From Bacteroidales bacterium (GTDB lineage Bacteria > Bacteroidota > Bacteroidia > Bacteroidales > UBA4417), in the NCBI GenBank assembly GCA_016707705.1, contig JADJHD010000033.1:1-50814 (forward strand): 50,814 nt of DNA, given 5' to 3'. Positions 9,501 through 20,400 of the stretch are shown here, piece after piece; within the stretch, counting starts at the first letter, position 1; each line of letters starts with the position of its first letter. The position numbers were made by a program, and so were the translations under genes. Below the pieces are notes generated by a model that worked only from the letters and a program-made list of their open reading frames with translations, was not told where the DNA came from and did not search any database.

Positions 9501-11613
9501 ATGAATTCAAAACTAAAGACTTTATCATCTAGATTCTGTTATTCCTGTCTGATTGAAATGCATTCATTGCCCAGATAGGAATTAACACTGATGGTTCAAA
9601 CCCTCACAATTCAGCCATGCTGATGTAAATCAACAAGGGAATCCTTCCTCCACGGATGACATACAGCCAGATACAGGATATTCAGTCGCCGGCTGAAGGG
9701 CTGTTTGTTTTCTGTACCAACTGCGGTCCCACAGGTGACGGATCGTTGGCGATGTTCATGGGAGGAATATGGACTCTGATGACAAGTTCTTGCATGCCAC
9801 CTGCATCCCCAACTCAGCAGGTACATATTGCCGGTTCCAGCCAGATTACCTGGAACTGGGAATCAGTGCCAGGTGCAATAGGCTACAGGTTCAATACTTC
9901 GAATAACCTTCAAACAGCTATCAGTCTCGACACCAATAGTTTTATATTGAAACTGGCCTTGGATTGCAGTCCGTTGCAAACCCGTTTCCTTTGGGCATAT
10001 GATGATTGTGGTAACTCTCCGGTTGCTTTATCCCAATCAACTGCAGTAAACCCTCCATTAGCCTGGTGCTGGAGTTTCATTAGCATATCCACATCAGATC
10101 ACCTGGGATTGGACAGCGGCCCAGGGAGCAACCGGATACAAATGGAATACCTCAAACAGCTATGCAACTGCTGTTGATGTAAGAATACTCTCACAAATCA
10201 GAAACCGGGCTGTAACTGTAATACGGTGTATAAACGCTATATCTGGGCTTATAACAATTGCGGGAACACCAATTCAATTCCAGAAACCATGTGCAACAAC
10301 AATATCTCCAGCAGCTCCCCCAACAGCTACCCAACTGTTGCTAACACTTCAGAAATCGTCTGAACTGGAATGTAGTTACAGGAACCACTGGATATAAATG
10401 GAATACTGTGAACAGTTGTAACTGCCCAGGATATGGGCACATCACTAACGAAAACAGAAGCCGGGCTTAACTGTAACAGCTTTACCAGGTATATCTGGGC
10501 CTATAGCAATGTGGCGAATTCTGTAGCAGTACAATTACAAGTCACACCCAAATTTCCTGATGCACCTGTTGCTGCTGTTACATTTACTACTCCTACCACC
10601 ATTATCTGGAACTGGAACGCGGTAAGGAGCTGCAGGATATAATTGGAATACAACAAACAGCTATGCCACAGCCCAGGATATGGAGGTACAACCTACAAAA
10701 CTGAAATGAGTTTAAGCTGCATACGTCATACCCGATATGTATGGGCGTACTAGCAGTTGCGGCTCATCAACACTCCGTCGCCCTCACCCAGGCTACCCCT
10801 ACGACGAATATACCTACTGCACCAATTGAAGGGAACACATACTTTTTACGACCAATACTATCACATGCCAAATGGCTATCAATTTAGAGGTGCAATGGTT
10901 CCAAATGGAGTACAAAAACGGCTATCTACAGACATTAACCTGGGATTACTCTCCGAAAAGACTGAAACCGGGCTTGCCTGTGCAACTACCTATAACCATT
11001 ATGTGTGGGCTTACTCTTTCTGGGGGTATTCAGCTGTAACCCCGATTTCCCAGACTACAATCTGGTGCCTTTGGACTATGGCCTGCCCTTACTAGATTCC
11101 AGAGATGGACAGGAATATAACACAGTGCTCATCAATACACAATGCTGGAGGGCTGAAAATATAAACATTGGTACTCGTACCAATGGCTCTGAAGAACAGT
11201 CAAATAATAATACTACAGAGAAGTATTGTATGGATGATCTTGAGTCAAACCTGCACTACTTATGGAGGACTTTACCAATGGGATGAAATGATGAGTTACT
11301 CCACTCAAGCAGTGCAAATCCAGGGAGGCAGGGTATTTGTCCGGAAGGTGGCATATTCCCTCTTTCAATGAATGGTGCCGGATGGAAACTTCCCGGATCC
11401 AACTATGCTATGCTCAACTGATGATGCTGAACTCGGTACCGATGCTGGTGGTAAAATGAAAGAAACAGGCACCCTTCACTTTGGCTGTCCAGCCAACACC
11501 GGAGCTACCAATACCAGCGGATTCACTGCACTGGTGCTGGTAAAAGGAATTCTGATGGCGATCTTTTATGTCCTTCAACACTCCCCTCTTTCTGGTCTTC
11601 CAGTATAAGTTAA
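9501..11613 (+). pseudogene. FISUMP surface protein with FN3-like repeats, copy B, frame-broken and possibly truncated
   Basis: Same plan as copy A. The N-terminal module can be rebuilt as NAFIAQIGINTDGSNPHNSA, then PRMTYSQIQDIQSPAEGLFV, with two one-base losses in short G and A runs between them (CTGATGTAAATCAACA where CTGGATGTAAAATCAACA is expected). About five FN3-like repeats follow (about 9.8-11.05 kb; ITWNWESVPGAIGYRFNT, YIWAYNNCG). A FISUMP domain then begins at LLDSRDGQEYNTVLINTQCW with TEKYC and LYQWDEMMSYS. The reading ends at FWSSS, before the usual final Cys-containing block present in copy A, so the C-terminus is either truncated or lost to another frame change. It follows copy A by 74 bases. 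Confidence 0.6.
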
Positions 11614-11999
11614 TATTTGGATTTGATAGGACCAATTCTATTGTTCTTATAATTATTCATCCAAAATCAGCCATCTTCAAATAATATCCAAAGATTTAGG
11701 AAATTCAGTAAGGTGTATCAAGGATTAATTTGAGATCAATTTCTTAACAAGAAATCAAGAAACGGATTTCCAGCAGATTGATTTATACCAGTGCAAACAT
11801 ATGCTTTCCTGACCAGAGAAAGGTTTGCTAAATAATTCAGCAAGGGTATTCAAAGAAAAATATCCTGTCAACATCCAAAAACAAAAATATTTCATAACCT
11901 TATATCTCCTATTACGATACAATATTTCCAATTAACCTATAGTTTCACTAAATCTAAATTTCAATATAGAAAAATTCATTCCTTTCCTTCGTGGGAGCC
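11614..11999. other. Intergenic region with degenerate repeat copy 2
   Basis: No gene is evident. It contains the element at 11773-11855 and otherwise AT-rich DNA. The next broken gene may start inside its right end. Confidence 0.4.
11773..11855. repeat. Degenerate dispersed element, copy 2
   Basis: Aligns with 3082-3160 (GCAGATTGA, TTATAC, AATAATTCAGCAA, GGTA). Both copies lie downstream of a surface-protein gene and in the same orientation relative to it. Confidence 0.4.
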
Positions 12000-12978
12000 A
12001 CCATGGCTTTTCTCTTAGTTTTTTCCCATTTGGCAATGAAAGCAATATTATTTTCAGGGACGATTTCACCGATCAGGATGCCTGGCATATGCAGGGCAAT
12101 GGAGACGTGAATGTGAACAATGGTATTTGTAATTTCGATAATGTTTACCAGGATGATTACAACAGGTTTATCGTACTTTTTACCCAACCCTGCCTACTCT
12201 TTACTGGAGGGCTGAATGCGAGTTCACCATCCTGAATTCCAATCCTATGGAAATGGTACCGGAGAAGTTGTTCTCGCTCTCACTTTGCCGCCCCTCGACT
12301 TTGTCGTCGTATAACGCTGCTCAGGATATGCGGAAACAACACAGGATGGGATCGCTGTTGTGCTGATGTCCGATGGCTCTGTTGACAACAACATCAACAA
12401 CTGGTTCTTTATGATTGAAGGAAAAAAGGCAATTACCGCCTTCAATTTACAGTCTGTTATCCATGCTGATGCCTCCACAAGCAAGCAACATCCGACCTGA
12501 GAGAATGTCGGAAGCTCTACCATGCTGGAGCATTTCTCCGATTCAGCTTATGCGCAGCCGCTTCCGGCGGTCCGGTAACCTTTGATATTGACCCCACCAT
12601 CGACAGGCTTTGCACCATTCAGCATGGCACCATGACTCCCGGGTTCACCTCCAGACTTATCAATGCCCAATTGGATAATGATGTGATCTACGATGATTCA
12701 TACTTCACAGGTTTGAGCAATCCACTTGCATTGGCTGCAAGCTTAAGGGTATTCCCAAATCCTGCAATAAACAGTATCTCAGTTAATGCATCGGAAATTC
12801 CTGAAATAAAGCTGGCTCTGTGTTCAGTATTTTCAATCTTGCCGGACAGGAGATCACAAGGGATATTCTTGCCCCCGAAGGACAAATCGATATCTCCGAA
12901 TTAATGAAGGGAGCTTTTATTCTGGTTGTCAGGGGAACGGAAAAAGCGCTCCTGACAAGGTTTGTAAAGACGGAATAA
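12000..12978 (+). pseudogene. T9SS-exported protein with C-terminal sorting domain, frame-broken
   Basis: The 5' limit is unresolved. From about 12046 one frame reads IIFRDDFTDQDAWHMQGNGD, then NVNNGICNFDNVYQDDYNR, like the start of a LamG/concanavalin-type lectin domain. Scattered frames follow (NINNWFFMIEGKKAITAFN). From 12632 the reading is TPGFTSRLINAQLDNDVIYD and then a type A T9SS sorting domain, LRVFPNPAINSISVNASEIP. After one more frame change comes NLAGQEITRDILAPEGQI, ending LLTRFVKTE and TAA at 12976-12978. The product was probably secreted and surface-anchored through T9SS. Confidence 0.55.
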
Positions 12979-13462
12979 TCCATCGGGTATTCCCTTCTTC
13001 AGAGCGAATTTTGCGCTATAAAACTGACTCTTCTCCATTGGGGTTGAGTAAGATTTATTTGCTCTGAATCGATCCTAATTGCCAGAATGAGTATTTTTTT
13101 TCGCTGAATATTGTCTGATTAGAATGAGTATGAAAAGTCAGAACATTGCCGGCATTAATTTAACATGAATTCAATATACCCTAAAGTGAGGTAGCTGATA
13201 AGAATACAGAAGTGATTGGACGATAAGGAATAAGAGATGGGTGCAGGGGGTTGATTTATTACTAAGGTTTTGTCTTGGAAGATATTTGACACTTTAACGT
13301 AATACACCTAATTCTTATTCTTAACCTTAGTAACCTGAATGGTCAAACTTGCATCGACCTTATTACCCTATTGATTTTTAGCAACATGAAGATTGTTTTC
13401 TGTTTAAATTAAGTCGAGTTCACTTCAATTTAGTATCTTGAATGCTGAAAACAGCTGACAAA
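12979..13462. other. Intergenic region with a long-spaced inverted repeat
   Basis: A 484-base gap with no gene. An 11-base inverted repeat, TTACTAAGGTT (13259-13269) and AACCTTAGTAA (13323-13333), encloses 53 bases. Its role is unknown; there is no T tract for a classical terminator. Confidence 0.4.
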
Positions 13463-16448
13463 ATGAAATTTTCCCGGATCTTCTTCTTCTTTTAATAGCC
13501 TTTCTTTTAGGAAGAGATGATCTTCATGCGCAGTTCAGCAATCTCAGATTTGATAAGTATACTACAGCCAATGGACTTTCTGACAATAATACCAATGCCA
13601 TCATTCAGGATAGCCGGGGATTTCTGTGGATTGGCAGCAATAATGGTCTGAGCCAGTTTGATGGCAGATTCTTCAAAAAAATATACCCACCTCGGGGAGG
13701 ATGGCCCCAAACCGACCCTTTCGATGGTATGTCCAGCCGAGGATAAGAAAGGGAATATCTGGATCGGGACTCAGAACGGACTGAATAAACTGGATCCTCA
13801 AACCGAGAAAATCACTCACTACTTCGAAGGTACCGGCAAGGGAACCATTCCTTTCAAATGGTGCGATTACCTTTATATGGATAGAAGCAATAACCTTTGG
13901 CTTACAACCGAAAAAGGGATCGCCCTCTATCATCCCGAATCTGATAGCTTTGAGAATTTCCCTGTAACCGTTACCGGACAAGATGACCGTATCAATAAGT
14001 TTATAAGCAGGGTTCTGGAAGACAGCAAAGGTCGGCTTTGGCTGACCACTTCCTACGGAATTAAGCTTTTCGACAGGGAAAACCCATAGGATTTCATCAT
14101 TTCTCATGAACTTGGTGCTAGAAATCTGCCTATCGGTTGTATCAATAATTGAGGATTCTAGGAGATATCCGGACGGCACCTGGGAGCAAGGCCTTCTGAA
14201 GTTCAATGAATCCAATGACAAATTTGAACAGCAATCTTTCCTCCTCTTAATTTCAAGCAGCTGGTCATATCCGATATGCTGATTACGCATATTCTCAACA
14301 GGCAGTATCTGGTGCTGGCAACCAATAAAGGACTGATATTTCTGGATGGAAGCGGGAAAAGTCCGGCGAAATTAACCAGTCTCACCGATAACATCAGCCA
14401 TCTCTTTTCCGACAGGCAGGGCAACCTCTGGATTACCGGCTCATCCGGACTATACCGGATGAACAGCAACAGTCTTTCCTTTGAATGGACTACCATCAAT
14501 GATCCCGGATCCTGAATGGCAACATATCTACCATATAATCCCCGAAATCGCAATAACTCCGATACTTTCCTCTCAAAGGCTGGTGGCAGTATGACGCGCT
14601 AAGTCATCAGCTGAGTAAATTCAAACTGCCTTCTGACCCTGAGAATCTGCTGGGGGGCATCAATACCTGGACTGCCAACGAAAAAGGATATTGGTTTTCA
14701 TCCATTAATGGAATGGGCTATTATGATCAATTCAATATCGGTTGGATAGCTGGAATTCACTTGCTCAGATGAAGTCGGGACAAACTTCAACGGGAATAAT
14801 TGTAGCTGATAAAAGCAATAAACTCTGGGTTAGCCTGCATCGTTCCGGAATCCTGGTTTTTGGTCAGGGCGGGGGAAATACAACCTTGTTGTTTGCAGAT
14901 AAAAACAAACCTGATAATCTTATCGGGAAGGACATCCATGATATTCAGCTTATTGATGACGGATCTATCTGCTTTACAGCCGATAACAGGCTTTTCAAGG
15001 TTAATGCATCCGATTACGCCTACACCTCTTATTCTCCGGAAATTAAGGATGAACGAATCGACAGAAATAAAACTGCCCCTGAAAAAATCTTTTCTCACCC
15101 GGTCGCTCTGTTTTGTGAGCAGCAGCTTGCAGGATCTACCAATTCAGTCAGAACAGACTGGCAAAAGTGTTTCCGGCAGAAGGATATGCTGAATTCATCA
15201 TTGGAAAGATAGATTGTGATTCCAGAGGGAACATTTGGGCGCTAACTTCAAGAGGGCTATTAAAAACTGACACCACCTTCAGGCATTGGGTGAATATCAG
15301 TAATAAGCTGGGCTGGGAAGAAGATGAGGAAATTGAGGATTTCCACCTTGGTCCAGGAGGAGGTAATCCTTGCTGCCAATGGTAAATTCGGAATCCTCCA
15401 TGATTCACTACTAAGCAGGAGTATTGCTCACCCAAGCAGTCCTGATCAGCCGGGTAAGCATGGCGACAGGGTTTCATATATGGTGATTGGTCAACCCAAA
15501 CCTATTAAGTGCTCCTATAAGGAAGCTGTTGAGATTGAGCTTTCATCAATGAATTTTACCGAAGACAAGGAAACCCGCATCCTTTACATGCTTGAAGGCT
15601 GGGAAAACAAGTGGAATGAGTTGTCCGGACAACAGCTGATCCGTTATGAGCAGCTTCCTCCCGGCGACTATACTTTTCTGGCCCGGCAAGTGAATGATGA
15701 AGGAATCGAAAGCGAAATAACCTCATTGACATTCAGCATTCCTCCTCCATTTTACCGCACATGGTGGTTTATTGCACTAATACTTCTCGCAGCTGCCTAC
15801 CATTTCTCAATCAATCATTACAGGAAACGTAAAGCACTTGAACTGGAGCGGCTCCGGACACGCATTGCCATCGACCTGCATGATGATATAGGTGCAACAT
15901 TGAGTTCCATTTCCATCTACAGTGATGCATTGAAGCGACAACTGAAAGATTCACAGCCAATGCTGGTTAATGTTTTGGATAAGATGGGGGAGAGCAGCCG
16001 GGAAATGGTTTCGGGAATGAGCGATATTGTCTGGGCAATCAATCCGGATAATGACCATGGTGAGAAATTAATCAGCCGTATGCAGAATTTTGCCACGGAT
16101 GTCTGTGCAATGAAAAATATCCATCTGCATTTTCAGGAGGATGAAAGGATAAACTCGATTGTATTCCCGCTTGAAGGGAGGAAGAATTTCTATCTGGTTT
16201 TCAAGGAGGCTGTGAATAATGCTGCAAAATATTCTGAAGCTTCGAATCTTTGGATAAGCATGCAACTGCAGGGCGGGAAGCTGATACTTCAGGTTCGGGA
16301 CGATGGCCGGGGCTTCAATGAAAATACCATAAGGCGTGGAAACGGATTGAAGAACATGAAGTCCAGGGCGGATGAGATGAAGGCTGAATTTCAGATAATT
16401 TCAAATCCTGATGAAGGGACTATAATCCTTCTGAACTGGAATATTTAA
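13463..16448 (+). pseudogene. Hybrid propeller/Y_Y_Y sensor histidine kinase, frame-broken
   Basis: Pieced together this is a sensor kinase of about 990 residues. A signal peptide (MKFSRIFFF...) is followed by propeller repeats of the Reg_prop type, such as DNNTNAIIQDSRGFLWIGSN, NIWIGTQNGLNKLD and NLWITGSSGLYRMN. A Y_Y_Y domain follows (YMLEGWENKWNELSG, GDYTFLARQVND), then one membrane helix (WWFIALILLAAAYHFS). The HisKA_3 phospho-acceptor is RIAIDLHDDIGATLSSI, and the ATPase has N box KEAVNNAAKYSEA, G1 DDGRGF and G2 GNGLKNM. From 15324 onward (374 residues) the frame is intact, so the kinase half is complete. Upstream there are about six frame changes. The response regulator follows 76 bases later and is the likely partner. 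Confidence 0.7.
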
Positions 16449-16524
16449 AGGGCCGGATATCCCCTGAATTGGTGATTGTTTCCCCTGTTTGTTAGTTCGT
16501 ACTTTGCTGGCTGAAAGTTTGATT

Positions 16525-17151
16525 ATGAAGATTGCAATATTTGAGGACAACCAGAAATTCAGGGAAAGCCTGGAGTTTTTGATTGTCACTTCCGGTGATA
16601 TGGAACTCTGCGGTTCCTTTGAGGATACGAATCGCCTGTTACAGCGAATTGAAGCCCTGATGCCGGATGTGGTGCTTATGGATATTCACCTGCCGGGTAA
16701 AAATGGTATTGATGCTGTTAAAGAAATCAAGGAGCATTTTCCGGCAATCAATGTATGCATGCAGACTGTCTTCGAAGATGACGACAAGATTTTCGCTTCC
16801 CTCTGCAACGGAGCCTCTGGTTATATTTTGAAAAATACTGCTCCCGAAAAAGTACTTCAGGCGATAAGGGAAGTTGCCGAAGGCGGATCCTTTTTTACTC
16901 CCTCCGTCGCCCGCAGGGTATTGAATAATTTTCAGCAGCAGCCTCATCCGGGTGAGTTTACCCAGCTCACAGATCGGGAGAGGGAAATCCTGAAATTTCT
17001 GGTTGAGGGAATGAGCTACAAGATTATCGCCGACAAAACATTTATCAGCTACGAAACCGTGCATTCCCATATCAAGAAGATCTATGAGAAGCTGCATGTC
17101 AATTCCAAAAGTGAGGCTGTAGCCAAGGCTATCAAGCGCAGGCTAGTCTGA
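16525..17151 (+). CDS. NarL/FixJ-family response regulator
   Basis: A 208-residue protein taken from the ATG at 16525 (MKIAIFEDNQ); an earlier in-frame ATG at 16489 adds 12 residues unrelated to a receiver domain. The receiver domain has acidic Glu8/Asp9, phospho-acceptor Asp53 (VVLMDIHLPGKNG), Thr81 and Lys103. The C-terminal LuxR-type helix-turn-helix reads LTDREREILKFLVEGMSYK, then ETVHSHIKKIYEKLHV. It is phosphorylated presumably by the HisKA_3 kinase just upstream, which is the usual partner type. The next gene downstream is a large S74 surface protein, with a palindrome at 17262 that is a candidate target site. Confidence 0.9.
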   Translation: MKIAIFEDNQKFRESLEFLIVTSGDMELCGSFEDTNRLLQRIEALMPDVVLMDIHLPGKNGIDAVKEIKEHFPAINVCMQTVFEDDDKIFASLCNGASGYILKNTAPEKVLQAIREVAEGGSFFTPSVARRVLNNFQQQPHPGEFTQLTDREREILKFLVEGMSYKIIADKTFISYETVHSHIKKIYEKLHVNSKSEAVAKAIKRRLV

Positions 17152-17261
17152 TTTCCTCCTGTTAATTTCTTATTTTGATCTATAGCCACTTGCGGGTGGA
17201 TGAATCCATCGTGGTGGAATATATCATTTAACTTCCTATCCCTTCACATCCCCAAAAAGTT

Positions 17262-17277
17262 TCACCAGTTCTGGTGA
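17262..17277. promoter_or_regulatory. 16-base palindrome, possible operator
   Basis: TCACCAG-TT-CTGGTGA is a perfect 7+7 palindrome, 110 bases after the response-regulator stop and 127 bases before the S74 start at 17404. It could bind the dimeric NarL-type regulator. No experimental or family consensus supports that. Confidence 0.4.
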
Positions 17278-17334
17278 TTTCCCGTTTGCAGGATTGAACT
17301 TAGTTTTGTTGTTCAGAAAACCTGAAACCCAGAC

Positions 17335-17384
17335 GACCTGCTAAATGGTGCACAGCATCCCCTGCTTGCACCATTCCGCAGGTC
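17335..17384 (+). promoter_or_regulatory. Long stem-loop in the leader of the 1139-residue S74 gene
   Basis: GACCTGC (17335-17341) pairs with GCAGGTC (17378-17384). AATGGTGCA (17344-17352) pairs with TGCACCATT (17367-17375). AGCA/TGCT continues the stem around loop TCCCC. Twenty base pairs are broken only by a TA/CC internal loop and one bulged C. It ends 19 bases before the ATG at 17404 and has no T tract, so a translational or RNA-stability role is more likely than termination. Confidence 0.55.
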
Positions 17385-17403
17385 TTCCCAAACTTACCCG
17401 ACT

Positions 17404-20400
17404 ATGACCAGAACTTTCCTGTTTCTACTGCTGTTGCTGCTCATCAGCAGCCTTTCCTTTTCCCAGGTTGCAATCAATACTGACGGCTCTCTGCCCGATA
17501 ATTCAGCCGGACTGGATGTAAAATTCACCAACAAAGGCTTTCTTCCTCCAAGGTTGAGCACCGTCCAGCGTGATGCTATTGTCAGCCCTGCTGCCGGACT
17601 TCTTATTTTCAATACTGACCTCAAGAGGCTTGAGTACTATGGAGGAGCATCAATTGGTTGGTCAACAGGTTCTGGAAACGGATGGTCTCTTACGGGCAAT
17701 ACCGGTACAATTGATACCGTCAACTTCCTGGGAACAACAGATAATGTGCCATTGAATTTCAGGGTAAATAATCAGAAAGTTGGTAAAATTGACTTTACTA
17801 AACAAAATACATTTTTCGGTCCTTTTGCAGGTTCAGTCAATAACTCAGGTACAAATAATTCAGCATACGGGGCTAACACAATGCAAAGTAATGTGGCCGG
17901 AAGCAATGCAACAGCTTTTGGAACAAATGCAATGCAATTTGTCAACAATTCAACGATCCCTTTTACAATTTACAATGTAGCAGTTGGTTTTGAGGCAATC
18001 AGAGGATCAGAAACTTCATCTGAAAATACAGGGATTTCGAACACTGCGATTGGTTATCAGGCTTTGAGAAATAATTCAAGCGGAGGCTGGAATACTGCAT
18101 GTGGTTACAACGCATTATTTTCAAACACAACCGGAAACGCCAATTCTGCTATGGGAATTGATGTTCTAAGAAGTAATACAAGCGGATCAAATAACAGTTC
18201 CTACGGTCTTAATTCACTCAGATTTAATACAACAGGAAGCGGGAACTCTGCTTTTGGTTTCGATGCCTTATATAGTAATGAAACTGGAGCATCTAATTCG
18301 TCTTTTGGAGGAAGTTCACTCAACTCAAATGTTAATGGATCCGGAAATTCCTCGTTTGGGTTTAGTGCATTAGATGGCCTGAGTGGGGGAAATTATAATA
18401 CAGCAGTTGGAATGAATGCGCTAATGGATGTTTATTCAGCAAATAATTCCACTGCTATTGGTGCAAATGCGATGCAGTATTATATCAACTATCCATCCGG
18501 TTTTATTAATTCAAACGTAGCAGTTGGCTTTGAAGCTTTAAGGGGGATTTCAGGTTACGCAGGCACCCCGTGTAATTTCAATACTGTTGTAGGCTACCAG
18601 GCGTGTTTGAACAATAGTTCCGGTGACAATAACACTGCTAATGGCTACCTTGCTCTTAAGTCAAATACCTCCGGATCAGGCAATGTAGCGATCGGATCCT
18701 TGTCCCTACTCCAAAATCAAGTTGGAACATACAATGTAGGTGTCGGACCCAGCGCTTTGGTTGCTAATGCTTCAGGTAACTATAATTCTGCAGTAGGATA
18801 TGGTGCATTGTTAAATAATATTTCCGGAAGTGACAATGTCGCACTTGGAAAGAATGCACTCAATGGTAACATGCATGGAAGCAGCGCTACTGCAATCGGT
18901 ACAAATGCAATGTACTTTTCAAATAGCTCTTATGCACCCTTTCAAAACTATAATGTTGCAGTTGGGTTTGAGGCATTAAAAGGCTCTGTTAATGGCTTTG
19001 CGAATACTGGTAACAATAACACAGCTTTAGGCTATCAGACCATGCTGGTCAATTCGACCGGTTCCGCCAATACTGCAGTGGGGACCCAGGCAATGCTCAG
19101 TAATACCACTGGGTACAACACGACTGCAACCGGTGCAAATGCACTATTAAGCAATACGATAGGGATCAATAACACAGCTACAGGTACAAGTGCATTAACA
19201 AGCAATGTTTCCGGAAATGCTAATGTGGCTGTTGGATTAAATGCACTGGCAGGCAATGTTGCAGGCAGCAATGGGACAGCGATTGGAACAGGTGCAATGT
19301 ATTATTACAACAATTCAACAAACCCTTTTATCAACGATAATGTGGCAGTTGGTTATGAATCGTTAAAGGGGTCTGCCACACCCGCAAATAACCACGGCAA
19401 TAACAATACAGCGATAGGCTATCAATCACTCTACTCAAATACTGGAGGAGATGGGAATACAGCTATTGGAAATACTTCACTTTTTTCCAACACCAATGGT
19501 GCATTCAATACAGCCAGCGGAACATCCGCGCTTTATTACAATACCGATGGCATCAATAATACTGCCAACGGATATTTTTCGCTTTACTTCAATACCACTG
19601 GTAGCAATAATACCTCCATTGGAATTTATTCACTTTACAATAATACTTCAGGAAGTGAAAATACCTCCAATGGTTATCTTTCACTAAATGGAAATACAAC
19701 AGGTTTTTATAATACTGCCAGTGGTTCATTATCACTCAAGTCGAACACTACAGGAAATTCCAATACTGCTATTGGCTATCATGCGCTAATGTCGAACATT
19801 TCCGGCAGTAATGGCACTGCTATTGGCGTGAATGCTATGCAAAATGCTTACAATACCACAACCCCCTATACCTGCTATAATGTAGCCGTTGGCTTCGAAG
19901 CATTAAAAGGTTCAGCCACTCTTGCTGCTAATACAGGCAACAACAATACCGCCCTGGGTTATCAGACCATGTTGGTCAACTCTTCAGGTACTGCCAACAC
20001 TGCTGTTGGGACTCAGGCAATGTACAAGAATACTACCGGATACAACACTACTGCAACCGGAGTTAGTGCATTGTTTAACAATACTTCCGGGATTAATAAT
20101 ACTGCTGTTGGCACAAGTTCCCTGGTGAATAATTCGACCGGCAGTTCCAACACAGCTACCGGCTTGAATTCTCTTGCCTTTAACACCTCCGGCAGCAATA
20201 ATTCAGCCTTTGGAGCAGGTGCTGACGTCAGCGCATGGAATCTTTCAAATGCTACTGCCATCGGTAGCGGGGCTCTTGTGGGTTCCAGCAATAAAATCAG
20301 GTTGGGGAATACCAGCGTTACCTCCATTGAAGGCCAGGTAGCTTACAGCTTTCCTTCCGATGGCCGCTTCAAGTATAACCTCTCTGAAGATGGCATAAAA

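Noticed and set aside
17335..17384. Rho-independent terminator of the response regulator
   Set aside because: No T tract follows on either strand and the structure lies 19 bases before a start codon.
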